A stretch of DNA of 50,443 nucleotides, taken from assembly GCA_016934335.1 (NCBI GenBank), contig JAFGTC010000013.1, forward strand, positions 1-50,443, given 5' to 3'. A program made the translations under genes and the position numbers. This document shows positions 18,501 to 27,741 of the stretch, one piece after another; position 1 is the stretch's first letter; each line of letters starts with the position of its first letter. This DNA comes from Candidatus Omnitrophota bacterium (GTDB lineage Bacteria > Hinthialibacterota > Hinthialibacteria > Hinthialibacterales > Hinthialibacteraceae). Under the pieces are notes generated by a model. The model was given only the letters and a program-made list of their open reading frames with translations, was not told the origin of the DNA and made no database searches.

Positions 18501-18569
18501 AGAAGCCCATCGCTCCCAGATAGAGAGTGGATCCGTTGGATTGGAAGCAGGCGCGTTAAGCGAGTTCAT
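15564..18569 (-). CDS. O-antigen ligase/polymerase-like membrane protein with C-terminal TPR domain
   Basis: 1001 residues from the ATG at 18569; a TTG at 18581 closer to AGGGA is possible. The first 530 residues hold about 12-14 membrane helices and the Wzy_C/O-antigen ligase signature: a large periplasmic loop with MGIGAGNFKVMHP and, about 30 residues on, HNDHLYHAVEFGVFGL. From about residue 560 there are tetratricopeptide repeats (AEMFLYFQKAMESYPYQMEIYYILGRYY, YAHFNLGLGAIKLQQYDKAIEPL, YQKAIGQVEEYLRMKPDD). Such proteins join or polymerise lipid-linked glycans, or act as O-oligosaccharyltransferases, at the inner membrane, with the TPR part recruiting partners. It is transcribed away from aroQ. 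Confidence 0.8.
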   Translation of the reverse strand: MNSLNAPASNPTDPLSIWERWASLLGRLIILFSMIYVPIVFFTWTWRHYHVPKTASFQYLILMLTACWAVIAVRRRTLRSPLATPASFFFLVVMVTSLWAVNLTEAWETITFLAACMVFIILIPKFLTRLKDFEFLAFLLGIMCLLVDIYALAQWFDWVGWASDPSYFCFIRKLTHKPVSFMGNENYAAEFLNMALPICFAMMLCYRKKPARLIFFTIVTLLNAIVMVYIDCNASFAGFIVAVPIAAVLIVYFKMIPWSRRIGLFQAPRSELEKKFRKIMVAGVLVISILATLAAVAPNGLRTKMASMASWMDVDGDLIPDGVAPIVFRLQCMDAAAQNIIDSPIMGIGAGNFKVMHPLFESQLERKVLGEETLARKVHNDHLYHAVEFGVFGLLGWYWLITATFFAIVRSLRFLEYQTIAANSKDKKTSFYQGIVFPTHAREFYFYLQWGILIGLIVAVVSCAFGHTFVISSSAVIYWLLSGVGVAVFQKLHLASHGRRSHFLGITQESLLPVQQKTSRLPGFVWLAASFLFILPVGVLNTYQLIGETWLRHGMMSKEENNYAEMFLYFQKAMESYPYQMEIYYILGRYYIDAVVDVETAAMSASDDNLPALPYGLSYQDRRRYNEEGITVLQTDIFLNPNYKWAHNNLGVLYDRYYDLIKAEKKDNVGMLFNVPPDPEQASAVMEASKKTYERVLEIDKEQIYAHFNLGLGAIKLQQYDKAIEPLNRALITDPSRYDIYKYLSNCYLYSKDYMRAMRAAEKYMEKVILLKSRSLLRSNQELNNYQQITQAIRNNDHDKALTLARLLINFNDMDCYNLFIGIASEMSELDEIPNRDIILKAMDLAEKVNANPTLQHYLWHAKIYERIGEYQKAIGQVEEYLRMKPDDNKMRHSMMLLYVQMNDLEGAKNVMGDLVARQPDNWEYLITYARLLAGVNTPWAQIFPFVQRAIQIGEDNARRVVVEEQEGNLLLPMVKQDPRMYDLLGPSFLPASTTPSTSNQ

Positions 18570-18749
18570 AAATTCACACAAATCCCTTCCCAGAATAAAT
18601 CGGCGAGGATTACCATGCGCCTTGGAATCGTGGTAGTATAAACCATGTTATAGAAGATGCAATCTACACGAAAGGCTTCCAAAACGGCCCGGGACATTTA
18701 TCCTAGCCGCCGTCACAGACTATAACGAGATTTCGTCAGGAATGTAACG

Positions 18750-19196
18750 ATGCCTAATATCTTAGTAATCCACGGCCCCAACCTCCAACTCCTCGGCCGG
18801 AGAGAACCGGAGACCTACGGGACAATGACGCTCGATGCGATCAACCAGCAACTCGAAAACCTGGCTCGCGAGTTAGACGCTCATCTCCGCATCGAACAGC
18901 ATAACAGCGAAGGCGGCATCGTCAGCCTCATCGCCGAAGCGATGGATTGGGCGGATGCGATTTTGATCAATCCCGCCGCCTACACCCACACGTCCGTCGC
19001 CATCCGGGACGCCGTCGCCGCCTCCGGCCTGCCGGCGGTCGAAGTGCATCTATCCAATATTCACAAACGAGAGGAATTCCGCCGCCATTCCTTTATCGCC
19101 GGCGTCGCTTCGGGCCAGATCTGCGGATTTGGGGTACAGAGTTATTTGTTAGGATTACGCGCCGCATGCAATCTTTGTTCATCTTCCCATTCCTGA
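18750..19196 (+). CDS. aroQ: Type II 3-dehydroquinate dehydratase
   Basis: 148 residues; AGGAATGTAACG precedes the ATG. It catalyses dehydration of 3-dehydroquinate to 3-dehydroshikimate, step three of the shikimate pathway, in the cytosol as a dodecamer. Catalytic and binding residues are in place: GPNLQLLG with Asn11, Arg18 of the mobile loop, catalytic Tyr23 in PETYG, Asn74 in INPAAYTH, His80, His100 in EVHLSN and Arg111. The length is the family norm. Its 3' end overlaps the start of the next gene by 31 bases, so the two are translationally linked although the functions seem unrelated. Confidence 0.95.
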   Translation: MPNILVIHGPNLQLLGRREPETYGTMTLDAINQQLENLARELDAHLRIEQHNSEGGIVSLIAEAMDWADAILINPAAYTHTSVAIRDAVAASGLPAVEVHLSNIHKREEFRRHSFIAGVASGQICGFGVQSYLLGLRAACNLCSSSHS

Positions 19197-20962
19197 TCGC
19201 CCCTTTCTTCATCCCCCAACTTTCGGCTGGACTGCGCATGACGGCCATCCTGGCGGCGGGCGCCATGGCGGTCGTGCAATTCATCCCGTCGCTCCACCAA
19301 AACAGTGAAACGAAAGAGCGCCTGTCGCCTTTTCTCATCATTTTTTTAATCGCCGTTTTTCTCTTGTTTTTCAGCATCAGCGATCCCTGGCATCGATATG
19401 TCTCTTGGCCGTCCGCCTCGGCCGGCGTTCTTCTTCTCCTCGCCGCCTCGCGCTGCTCCCTTTCCGCCATGAATGGACTCATCGCGGCCGCCGGATGCTT
19501 TTGGATTCTGGCCATGGCGTTTACTCTGGAAAATTCCGCCCTTTTCCCCCTGCATGCTTTACCGGCAATCATCTCGGCCGCCTATTCCCCCTCCACCCTG
19601 ATCATGGATTCCAACATCATCCTGCCGGAGGCGATTCGAATTCCTCCAACGTATACGGATCAATTGATCCTGCAATCGGCGGCGGCCCTGACAACCACTC
19701 TGCTCGCCGTTCTGGCGTTCAGAAAAACGCAATCGTCATGGCGCGTTTTGCAATGGCTGCCTTTGATTGTATGGAGTTTGATCTTATTTTCGCTGGCTGG
19801 ACGGGATGTATTCATAGCGCTCCCCCTGATCCTTTTTATATTTCTGATCGCATTGCGCCCCCTCCGTTCGTTCGCTTCACGAAAGGCATTGGCTGCTTTT
19901 GTCATTTTTTGCGCATTGATCTTCGCCGGTTTTCGGGGCTATTTGGATTTCCTCACAACCCTTTCTCCCGCAATCAACAACGCGTTGGATGTGATTTTAC
20001 CTTTTGCGACGTCGTTAAAAATGATCGGCGTCATCCCGCCCGACGCGCTGTATTTCAATCAAACCGCCATGGGATCCGACCGGGTGATCACGGCCGCCCT
20101 CGGCTTGGGAATGCTCCTTTTGATTCTGGAAACCGGCTTCAAAAGAAGAAAAGACGATCTGCGCTTCCCCGCCGGAGTTTCGCTGTTGATTTTAACCGTC
20201 TTATCCCTCGGTCCGTCTCTTCACGGCTGGCTGATTCATCCCCTGACGTGGATCGCTTTGGCCTGTCTGCAAAATGCGAACCGAAAAGAAGCCGGCGATC
20301 AAGCCGATGCGCGCCCCTCCATCATCAGGAAAGAATGGGCGCCCTGGGCGATAGCCGGCTTCGCCGGATTCTTGACGCTATTTACGCTCTCCAATCTCTA
20401 CCCTCATTGGCGCACTGAAGCGGCCATTCAACGCTTCGCCCAATCGCTGCAAAAAGGCGATCGCTCCGACGATTTAACTCGAGCGTTTCGCAGTACGCCT
20501 TACCGAGGCGACGTGGCGGCGCTTTATTCGACCGAATCGATCATGACCTTTTATCCCCAAGGCGTACTCCCTCCCTCGCCCGAGCCTGAAAAATTGGAAT
20601 CGTTCCTGAATTTAGGCGCAAAACACGGCTTTGTATCGCTGCTTGGATACGCCCGGTTATCCGGACTGTTCTTCCTTCACTCTCAGGGAGAACGATCCCT
20701 CGCCGCTTTGCGCGACGCCGTTCTTTACGCCCCCGACGAGCCGGCCCTGCGTGAAATGCTGGCCGATGCGCTGGACACCTTGGGCCAAAAAGAAGAAGCC
20801 CTTCAACAATACCGGATCTGCGCAAACCTCAATCCCGCCCTGCCCAGAATCCGTGAGAAAATGGCGCGCATTTATCTGGCTTTAGGAAGACAGGAAGAAG
20901 CCCTGCGAGAAAGAAACAATCTCCTGACGCTCGATCCCTCCCGGCATCCCCGACCGAATTGA
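19166..20962 (+). CDS. Polytopic membrane protein with C-terminal TPR (O-antigen ligase-like architecture)
   Basis: 598 residues from ATG 19166, which lies inside the aroQ 3' end; AGGA lies 12 bases upstream. The open frame extends back into aroQ but that part is not coding-like. About 10-12 hydrophobic helices occupy residues 1-430 ([29 protein letters not shown] and so on). A soluble C-terminus follows with two TPR-like units ([50 protein letters not shown]). The plan, membrane domain plus TPR, is the same as in the divergent gene at 15564-18569, but the ligase motif HND is not evident. A role in surface glycan assembly is inference. Confidence 0.65.
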   Translation: MQSLFIFPFLIAPFFIPQLSAGLRMTAILAAGAMAVVQFIPSLHQNSETKERLSPFLIIFLIAVFLLFFSISDPWHRYVSWPSASAGVLLLLAASRCSLSAMNGLIAAAGCFWILAMAFTLENSALFPLHALPAIISAAYSPSTLIMDSNIILPEAIRIPPTYTDQLILQSAAALTTTLLAVLAFRKTQSSWRVLQWLPLIVWSLILFSLAGRDVFIALPLILFIFLIALRPLRSFASRKALAAFVIFCALIFAGFRGYLDFLTTLSPAINNALDVILPFATSLKMIGVIPPDALYFNQTAMGSDRVITAALGLGMLLLILETGFKRRKDDLRFPAGVSLLILTVLSLGPSLHGWLIHPLTWIALACLQNANRKEAGDQADARPSIIRKEWAPWAIAGFAGFLTLFTLSNLYPHWRTEAAIQRFAQSLQKGDRSDDLTRAFRSTPYRGDVAALYSTESIMTFYPQGVLPPSPEPEKLESFLNLGAKHGFVSLLGYARLSGLFFLHSQGERSLAALRDAVLYAPDEPALREMLADALDTLGQKEEALQQYRICANLNPALPRIREKMARIYLALGRQEEALRERNNLLTLDPSRHPRPN

Positions 20963-20966
20963 ACGA

Positions 20967-22535
20967 TCACTTTTCGGTTAAAAGCAAAGCGACCGAGTAG
21001 AAATACTGCGGCGCGAAGCGAAACGCCATGCAGGGGGGATTGCTAGTCAGGGGCGGCGCAGGCGGATTGACCATAATATCGGGCAGCAGCGGCAAAACCG
21101 CATAACGCTCCCAAATATGATCAGAAGACCAGGTTTGCAGCACTTTCAACTCGAATTTTTCTTCCAAAAATTCTTTGGTTTTTTGGAGATCCATATAGAC
21201 ATTGTGAAGAATAAGAACATCGCCGTTCTCCGGGGGCGTCAGCGGATAGTACAGGATGTCGAATCCTTCCCCCGCCCAAAACTTCATCTTGACGTTGTAA
21301 ACGCCTTGTCGATAGATTTCGTCCGATAAGATGCGGGCGCCGTCCGGAGCCATGCGCTCAAATTTGGCGGAACGCAAAAATCGGGCGGAATCGGCCAAGG
21401 CGCCAAAGGCGCCTCGCTGAAAATAGAGAACGGCAAGGCTCATCACAGCTAAATTGACCAGGACCAGCCCGCCCAAAATTCTACGCGCACGCCGATTGGC
21501 GATTTTTTTCCCGCAAACGCCCCAGCCATGTGCGGCCAGAATGCACCACAGCGGGAGCAAGGGCAGAAGGTACCGGTATTGAAACGAGAGAAAGCAGCTT
21601 TGCACGATCAAAAAAATCGACGCCGTCGCCAGAAAAAAAAGACCGAAGCGGCGCTGGTCCTTTTGCCCGGCCGACATCTTCACAACGCCGACAATCCCCG
21701 CCAGGAAAAGTCCATACGTAATCGCCCAGGGCCAATACAGAACAAATGTTTCAAACATGGAAAAATAAAGCGATAACGTCATCCAAAATCCATACGAGCC
21801 CCGCTCGACAAACTGCTGCGTATGCCCAAATCCCCGGATCGAAATCCACCCCGCCAAAATCAGCCAAGGAAGGATGGCTGTCAAAAAAGCAGCAATCGAA
21901 CGAAGAGTACCATGAGAGAAGATCGATTGACCGCGATTGCGCCAAGCGCGCCTCCCCCAAAAATACGCGGCGAAAGGAACAAAATACAATCCCTGGTACC
22001 GCACCAAGGCGGCGAGGCCGATCCATCCGAAAAAACCAGCCGCCGAGCGCTTGGGATCATGCCATAGAAGCGCCAATTGCCGGCAGCAAATGATGAAAAA
22101 CAGCAAAAACAGAGAATCGGTCATGACCCGCAAAGACCATCGATTGAATACCGGCGATAAGGCCAAAAACAAAACGGCGAGAGTCGCCTTTTTTTCGTCC
22201 TTCAAGACGGTTTTTGCCAGTCCATAACACGCCAGAAGTGATCCGATCGAAGCGAAAATCGAGACCAGCCGGCCAGCCATAAGCCGGTTATTCACAATTT
22301 GATTCAAGCATTCCACCACGGCGGAATATCCCGGAGGGAAAAACACAACCGGGCTTCGCCACAGATTCAATTGAATGATTCCATCCGTATATTCCCCATG
22401 ATTTAGATCAATTAAGGATAATTTGATGATCAAAGAAAGAGCAAGAATGATCCAGATCCCAATCGGCCTTCGCGGCGAAGAAGATCCGACTTGACGCGAC
22501 TTCATATTGAGGTTAAATAACAAATTATCAGTCAT
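20967..22535 (-). CDS. ArnT/GT39-like membrane glycosyltransferase
   Basis: 522 residues. After a short basic N-terminus there are about 10-11 membrane helices. The first periplasmic loop carries acidic residues (HGEYTDGIIQ) and FPPGYSAVVE. The following helix pairs (RLVSIFASIGSLLACYGLAKTV, ALSPVFNRWSLRVMTDSLFLLFFI, IGLAALVRYQGLYFVPFAAYF) match the PMT/ArnT (GT-C) family, which moves sugars from polyprenyl phosphate to lipid or protein at the outer face of the inner membrane. The N-terminal start lacks a clear ribosome site; Met11 is an alternative. It is convergent with the TPR membrane protein (4-base gap). Confidence 0.75.
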   Translation of the reverse strand: MTDNLLFNLNMKSRQVGSSSPRRPIGIWIILALSLIIKLSLIDLNHGEYTDGIIQLNLWRSPVVFFPPGYSAVVECLNQIVNNRLMAGRLVSIFASIGSLLACYGLAKTVLKDEKKATLAVLFLALSPVFNRWSLRVMTDSLFLLFFIICCRQLALLWHDPKRSAAGFFGWIGLAALVRYQGLYFVPFAAYFWGRRAWRNRGQSIFSHGTLRSIAAFLTAILPWLILAGWISIRGFGHTQQFVERGSYGFWMTLSLYFSMFETFVLYWPWAITYGLFLAGIVGVVKMSAGQKDQRRFGLFFLATASIFLIVQSCFLSFQYRYLLPLLPLWCILAAHGWGVCGKKIANRRARRILGGLVLVNLAVMSLAVLYFQRGAFGALADSARFLRSAKFERMAPDGARILSDEIYRQGVYNVKMKFWAGEGFDILYYPLTPPENGDVLILHNVYMDLQKTKEFLEEKFELKVLQTWSSDHIWERYAVLPLLPDIMVNPPAPPLTSNPPCMAFRFAPQYFYSVALLLTEK

Positions 22536-22877
22536 AAGTCTATATTTAATAAAAATTTAAATCGATGTAAAAAAAAGAAAATGCGATTCCAGAAATGCAC
22601 CTTTTATCTGATAGAAGCATTCTTTTAGCATAGATTGATAGATAGGATAAGTCGTATTTTTCAAAAATTCTCGTTTTAGCGTTATTTATTTACTCAGTAA
22701 CTGTTATAATTATCAGTTGTTTTTTTATCATCTTTGGATTGATGATGCGCCGCCGTCTCGCGATTCAGGATCAAATGGAAGGGGATAATGCGCGATCTAT
22801 TCAATCCACGACAATCTTAATACATAATAATTTGAAAATCAATCTACAAAAGTTCAAAAAAAATCCGCCGAGGTAAC
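22536..22877. other. AT-rich intergenic region between divergent GT39-like gene and rseP
   Basis: No gene is seen in 342 bases. A TATAAT at 22705-22710 with a weak -35 could drive rseP. A short inverted repeat (aactg/cagtt at 22699-22718) is followed by a T-run, but no plus-strand gene ends here. Confidence 0.5.
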
Positions 22878-24653
22878 ATGAGCCTAGAATATTTTTTCTC
22901 CACCTTTTCGAGTTTCTTTTATTTCTTGGTCGTTTTGGGGTTGGCCGTCATCTTTCACGAATGGGGTCATTTCATCGTCGCTAAATTGACCGGCGCCAAA
23001 GTCGATGAATTCGCCGTCGGTTTCGGGAAAAAGTTATTCAAGTTTTTTTGGCGCGAAACCGAATACACGGTGCGCGCTCTCCCCTTGGGGGGATTCGTTA
23101 AAATCCGCGGCATGGATCCCGATGAAGAATTGACCGGCGCTGAATGGGAATTTCTCCAACTGGCGCCTTGGCGTCGGATTCTCATCGTCGTCGCCGGCCC
23201 GTTCATGAACTTTGTTCTGGCCTACCTTCTCTACGCAGTCGTTTTATTCTCCTTCGGCGAAGCCTATACCGCTACGACCACCATCGGGCAAGCGCCCGTC
23301 GGTTCGTTAGGCTGGCAAATGGGTCTTCGCGAAGACGATCGCATCGTCGCCGTCAACGATCAGCCGGTCGATTCATGGGATAAAATCACCCTTTATCAAT
23401 CGTCCATCCAATCCGCCACCATTGCTCTAACCATCGAACGCGGCGGCGAAACCCTTCACAAAGTCGGGACGATTCCATCCAGTTATTTTGACGAAGACGA
23501 GGGAGTGGAAGTTCCCGATCAATACAACGGCGTTTTCGTCACCAAGGTCATCCCCGACAGCCCCGCCGATCAAGCCGGGCTGACTGCCGGCGTCAGCATC
23601 GTCCAAGTCGACGGTAAGAAAATCGACACTCGCGGTCAATTCGCCGACTATGTTTCGGAGCGTTTTGAAAAGAAGGAAGACGGAACATACCGCCCGCTTC
23701 CCGTATCAATCGTCTGCCAGACGCCCGACGGCGCGACTCAAACGCTGGCGCTTACGCCCGAATTGATCCCCCCCGCCGATGACGCGATTCCCTACCAGCC
23801 CAAGGCTCAGTTGGGAACGGTCTTCGTCGGCGAAATCTCCATCCAAGAATATCTCACGCCGACCATGCCTCCTTTAGGCATCGCTCCCAAAATCGATCCG
23901 GTTATCGGCGTGATTAAAGGCGACAGCCCGGCCGCCAAAGCGGGCGTCACAAAAGACAGCCGAATCGTTGAAATCAACGGCCGGCCCATCGAAGATTGGC
24001 TCGACGTCCTGCAGGCGATCCATGGCGTAGAAATCACCAAACAGAAAGAGACCTATACCGCCTCTCCCTTGGAAATTACGTGGCTTTCCCCCGACAACCA
24101 GATGCACACCGCCTCCATTACGCCGGACGTCACTTTGCAAAACATCCTGACGCCCACCAGCATCAAGACGGGCAAACGATACCCCATGCCCACCATCGGC
24201 GTCGACGTCAAATCCGACCGCATTCAAGTGGGCGTTTTGGGCGCGATCACCGGCGGCTGGGAAAAAATTGAATATATCTGCGGATTCATGTTCCAATTTT
24301 TAGGCCAGTTATTTACCGGAAATGTCTCTCCGACCGTGTTGGGCGGCCCGATCGCCATCTTCCAATTCTCCGGCGAAACCGGACGCTGGGGGATGGAGCG
24401 CTTCTTAGAATTCATCGCCCTTTTATCGGTCAACCTGGCGATATTGAATTTGTTCCCCTTCCCTCCCTTCGACGGCGGCCACGCCGTCGTCTATACGGTG
24501 GAAATGATTCGCATGAAGCCCATCACTATGAAGCAGATGGAGACCTTCGGCAAGGTTGGATTCGCCCTGGTCATCCCATTATTCATTTTTCTGATATACA
24601 ACGATCTTGCCCGAACCAACCTTTTTGCATGGGTAAAAGGCCTGTTCTTTTGA
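22878..24653 (+). CDS. rseP: RseP-type site-2 zinc metalloprotease with three PDZ domains
   Basis: 591 residues; GAGGT precedes the ATG. This inner-membrane protease cleaves anti-sigma factors and leftover signal peptides within the bilayer. The zinc motif is His27-Glu28-x-x-His31 (FHEWGHF) in the first helix, and the third metal ligand is in NLFPFPPFDGGH (Asp532). Between them lie three PDZ domains (about 134-196, 217-292, 340-415), each with a GL/AGL/AGV carboxylate-type loop (QMGLREDDRI, QAGLTAGVSI, KAGVTKDSRI). E. coli RseP has two and about 450 residues, so this form has an extra one. The next gene, proS, is a common rseP neighbour in many genomes. Confidence 0.93.
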   Translation: MSLEYFFSTFSSFFYFLVVLGLAVIFHEWGHFIVAKLTGAKVDEFAVGFGKKLFKFFWRETEYTVRALPLGGFVKIRGMDPDEELTGAEWEFLQLAPWRRILIVVAGPFMNFVLAYLLYAVVLFSFGEAYTATTTIGQAPVGSLGWQMGLREDDRIVAVNDQPVDSWDKITLYQSSIQSATIALTIERGGETLHKVGTIPSSYFDEDEGVEVPDQYNGVFVTKVIPDSPADQAGLTAGVSIVQVDGKKIDTRGQFADYVSERFEKKEDGTYRPLPVSIVCQTPDGATQTLALTPELIPPADDAIPYQPKAQLGTVFVGEISIQEYLTPTMPPLGIAPKIDPVIGVIKGDSPAAKAGVTKDSRIVEINGRPIEDWLDVLQAIHGVEITKQKETYTASPLEITWLSPDNQMHTASITPDVTLQNILTPTSIKTGKRYPMPTIGVDVKSDRIQVGVLGAITGGWEKIEYICGFMFQFLGQLFTGNVSPTVLGGPIAIFQFSGETGRWGMERFLEFIALLSVNLAILNLFPFPPFDGGHAVVYTVEMIRMKPITMKQMETFGKVGFALVIPLFIFLIYNDLARTNLFAWVKGLFF

Positions 24654-24701
24654 TGGAAGCGCATCTGGGACGTGATTGTTTTCCATTTTTTATCTATGAT
24701 A

Positions 24702-24736
24702 ACAAGCGCCGGTCCTGACCGGCGCTTGTTCCGTTT
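24702..24736 (+). terminator. Terminator between rseP and proS
   Basis: A 12-bp perfect stem (acaagcgccggt / accggcgcttgt) with a CCTG loop is followed by TCCGTTT, a weak T-tract. It lies about 50 bases after the rseP stop. Confidence 0.7.
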
Positions 24737-24792
24737 CAATCAAAAAAAATCTATATTAAAAAGAAAATCCATAGAACGAGAAAATTTGCCTC

Positions 24793-26532
24793 ATGAAACA
24801 ATCCGCCGGTTTTTTTCCAACCTTACGTGAAGCCCCCAAAGAAGCCGAAGCCAAGAGCCATATCCTGATGATGCGAGCGGGCCTGATCCGCCAGTTGGCC
24901 GCCGGTTTGTACAACTATCTCCCGCTGGGCTGGCGCGCCCTCCGCAAAGTGGAGCAGATTGTCCGCGAGGAAATGGACGCGGCGGGCGCCATCGAAGTCT
25001 TGATGCCCACTCTTCAACCCGATCTTCTCTGGAAGCAATCCGGCCGATGGGATGTCATGGGGCCCGAATTGATGCGCTTGAAAGATCGCAACGAACGCGA
25101 TTTTGTGCTGGGCCCCACCCACGAAGAAGTGTTCACGACTCTGATCGCCAATGAAATTCGCTCTTACCGCGATCTGCCCAAAAATCTTTATCAGATCCAA
25201 ACCAAGTTCCGGGATGAAATCCGCCCCCGATTCGGGATTGTCCGAGCGCGTGAATTCATCATGAAAGACGCCTATTCCTTTGATGTCGATCAAGAGAGCG
25301 CGGCTCGATCCTACCAGAGCATGTACGACGCGTATTACAGGATTTTCTATCGCTGCGGATTGATCACGGTTCCCGTCGAAGCGGACACCGGCGCCATGGG
25401 CGGCAAACATTCGCACGAATTCATGGCGCCCGCCGATATTGGGGAAGCGGAAATCGTCACCTGTTCGGAATGCGAGTACAAAGCGAACCGCGAATTGACC
25501 GAATCGATCATCCCCGAAGACGCCCCGCGAAGCGACGCCGCCCCGGCGATGGAGGAAGTGCATACGCCCGGCATGAAAACCATCGACGAAGTCGCCGAAT
25601 TTCTGCAAACCAAGCCGTCGCAAATGATCAAAACCTTGATTTATGTGCACGACGACCAGCCCTTTGTCGTGCTGATCCGCGGAGACCAATCGTTGAATGA
25701 GATCAAATTGGGACACGAATTTAACGGCCCCATCGAAATGGCCTCCCCCGAAGTCATCTTGAAAGTCACCGGCGCCCCGGTCGGATTCGCCGGTCCGCAG
25801 AGCCTCAACGGCGTGAAAATATTCGCCGATCACTCGATCAAAACGATCGCCAGCGGGATAACCGGCGCCAACAAACAAGACTACCATGTCCGCAATGTGA
25901 TTCTTGATCGCGACTTCCAAGTCGATCAGTGGGGCGATTACCGCTTCGTCGAAGACGGCGACGCCTGTCCCAAATGCAAATCGGGGACGCTGTCCGTCAG
26001 CTTCGGCATCGAAGTAGGCCATGTCTTCATTCTAGGCGTTAAATACAGCGAAGCGTTTCAAGCCTACTATACGGACGAAAAGGGAGAACGACTGCCCATG
26101 ATCATGGGCTGCTACGGCATCGGCGTCAGCCGCACCCTGGCCGCTGTCATCGAAGAGCACTCCGACGAGAACGGCATCATCTGGCCGGCGTCGATCGCGC
26201 CCTACCATGTTCATATTCTCAAACTTTCCAACAAAAGCGACGAAGTCAACAAAACGGCCGACGATCTATACAACGGTTTGAAAAAGGAAGGCTTCGAAGT
26301 TCTTCTTGACGATCGAGACGAACGCCCGGGCATCAAATTCAAAGACGCCGATCTTCTCGGCCTTCCCTACCGCATCGTCATTGGAGAAAAATCTCTCAAA
26401 GAAGGCCTGGTAGAATTTGTTCCGCGCAAAACGCTCGTCAAAGAAAAAATGACGCCTACGGAATGCCTGGAGCGAATCAGGAAGCAATTCCAGGAAGATA
26501 TGGAGAACTTAATCCCCGTCAATCAGCAATAA
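24793..26532 (+). CDS. proS: Prolyl-tRNA synthetase (bacterial type with editing domain)
   Basis: 579 residues. Class II synthetase that charges tRNA-Pro. The N-terminal catalytic core shows LGPTHEEVFT and motif 2 (TKFRDEIRPRFGIVRAREFIMKDAYSFD region, about residues 137-165). The INS editing domain, which removes Ala-tRNA-Pro, is inserted at about 225-395. Motif 3 is GCYGIGVSRTLAAV (about 440), and a C-terminal anticodon-binding domain ends the protein. Two Cys pairs (CSECE near 219 and CPKCKSG near 393) flank the INS domain. Length and layout match the long bacterial form (about 570). The ribosome site GAGAAAA is weak. Confidence 0.96.
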   Translation: MKQSAGFFPTLREAPKEAEAKSHILMMRAGLIRQLAAGLYNYLPLGWRALRKVEQIVREEMDAAGAIEVLMPTLQPDLLWKQSGRWDVMGPELMRLKDRNERDFVLGPTHEEVFTTLIANEIRSYRDLPKNLYQIQTKFRDEIRPRFGIVRAREFIMKDAYSFDVDQESAARSYQSMYDAYYRIFYRCGLITVPVEADTGAMGGKHSHEFMAPADIGEAEIVTCSECEYKANRELTESIIPEDAPRSDAAPAMEEVHTPGMKTIDEVAEFLQTKPSQMIKTLIYVHDDQPFVVLIRGDQSLNEIKLGHEFNGPIEMASPEVILKVTGAPVGFAGPQSLNGVKIFADHSIKTIASGITGANKQDYHVRNVILDRDFQVDQWGDYRFVEDGDACPKCKSGTLSVSFGIEVGHVFILGVKYSEAFQAYYTDEKGERLPMIMGCYGIGVSRTLAAVIEEHSDENGIIWPASIAPYHVHILKLSNKSDEVNKTADDLYNGLKKEGFEVLLDDRDERPGIKFKDADLLGLPYRIVIGEKSLKEGLVEFVPRKTLVKEKMTPTECLERIRKQFQEDMENLIPVNQQ

Positions 26533-26537
26533 TTCAT

Positions 26538-26590
26538 GGGTAGTGGATGCTCCCCGGAATCCACAATCAACTACCCACTATCCACTACCC
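26538..26590. repeat. Inverted repeat of the GTGGATAGTGGGTAG family
   Basis: gggtagtggat (26538-26548) is perfectly complemented by atccactaccc (26580-26590). The bases between hold further TAGT/GTGG-type units. The edge CTACCCACTGATTT recurs almost unchanged at 33728-33741. It fills the proS-ribF gap. Confidence 0.6.
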
Positions 26591-26613
26591 ACTGATTTAA
26601 AGATTGGATCGTT

Positions 26614-27561
26614 ATGCTTGAATACAATTCCATAGAAGAATGCTCATTTCGACCGGACGACCAAATCGTGGTTGCTTTGGGTTTTTTCGATGGAATTCAT
26701 CTTGCGCATCAGCGGTTGATCGAGGAATGTAAAAAACGAGCCAAAGCGCGCAAAGGCAAATCCATCGTCTTCACGTTCCAAAATCATCCCAGTTCGGTTT
26801 TAACGCCGGATCATCCCACGCCTCTTTTGACGCCTCCCGGGCTCAAGCGGCGGATGCTTCAGTCACTAGGCATCGACGGCGTCATCTCGGCGCCATTCGA
26901 CGAATCCCTTTGCCACACTCCCGCCGAACGCTTCGTTCGTGACGTCCTGCAAAAACGACTCTGCGCCCGCGAGCTGGTTGTCGGGTTTAACTTTCGCTTC
27001 GGCCACAATCGCGAGGGAACCACGGATCTGCTCTGCGACCTGGTTCCCTCCGCCTTCGAAGCGGTGACGGTCATCGATCAGATGTTCCATGATGAAATCC
27101 CCATCAGCAGCAGCCGCATTCGCCAGGCGCTTTCCGAGGGAAGCCTGTCAGACGTAGAGAGTCTTTTAGGTCATCCATACGTCATCGCCGGTGAAGTGAT
27201 TCGCGGCGACAGGCGCGGCCGGCGAATCGGCGTTCCCACGGCCAACCTGCAATCCGGCGAACAGATCCTGCCGCCGAACGGCGTGTACGGAGTCAGGGTC
27301 AAGGTCGATCATCTCGACGCCCCACCCAGGTGGGGCGTCATGAATATCGGCAACATTCCTACATTCACCGATCAGACGAACCGCACAATCGAGGTGCATC
27401 TGCTTGATTTTGAAGGCGACGTTTACAACCGCTATTTAATGATTGAAATCATCCAATTTATAAGGAAAGAAAGAAAATTCGGCGGCCCTGCGGAGCTTAT
27501 TGCGCAGATTCACGCCGATATTGAGAGTTTCCGCTCGAATATTCACCTAAATCACCCATAA
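26614..27561 (+). CDS. ribF: Bifunctional riboflavin kinase / FAD synthetase
   Basis: 315 residues. The N-terminal nucleotidyltransferase domain (about 1-175) adenylates FMN to FAD: GFFDGIHLAHQ (HIGH-like motif, residues about 23-33), VVGFNFRFGHNREG and the ISSSRIR motif. The C-terminal kinase domain (about 185-310) phosphorylates riboflavin: GEVIRGDRRGRRIGVPTANL and MNIGNIPTF. The length is the family norm (about 310). It acts in the cytosol. No FMN riboswitch is recognisable upstream, only the inverted repeat that separates it from proS. Confidence 0.95.
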   Translation: MLEYNSIEECSFRPDDQIVVALGFFDGIHLAHQRLIEECKKRAKARKGKSIVFTFQNHPSSVLTPDHPTPLLTPPGLKRRMLQSLGIDGVISAPFDESLCHTPAERFVRDVLQKRLCARELVVGFNFRFGHNREGTTDLLCDLVPSAFEAVTVIDQMFHDEIPISSSRIRQALSEGSLSDVESLLGHPYVIAGEVIRGDRRGRRIGVPTANLQSGEQILPPNGVYGVRVKVDHLDAPPRWGVMNIGNIPTFTDQTNRTIEVHLLDFEGDVYNRYLMIEIIQFIRKERKFGGPAELIAQIHADIESFRSNIHLNHP

Positions 27562-27741
27562 TGAAACATGAATCGGCGTTACTCTATTCATCCTTCAACT
27601 TCCCAATCCTCAACAATCCAACCTTACAAAATTTACATGCTCCAATCAAAAAAATAATTTGGATTTATCGTTCTTTCCAATTATCATCTACAATCTAAAT
27701 CAATTCAAAGATGATTAAAACTAAAAGGAGGATGTAACAGG

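Noticed and set aside
22699-22718. Hairpin followed by T-run upstream of rseP
   Set aside because: Stem of only 5 bp and no plus-strand gene ends before it.
24823-26022. 399-codon minus-strand frame opposite proS
   Set aside because: Mirror of a highly conserved synthetase; no start signal.
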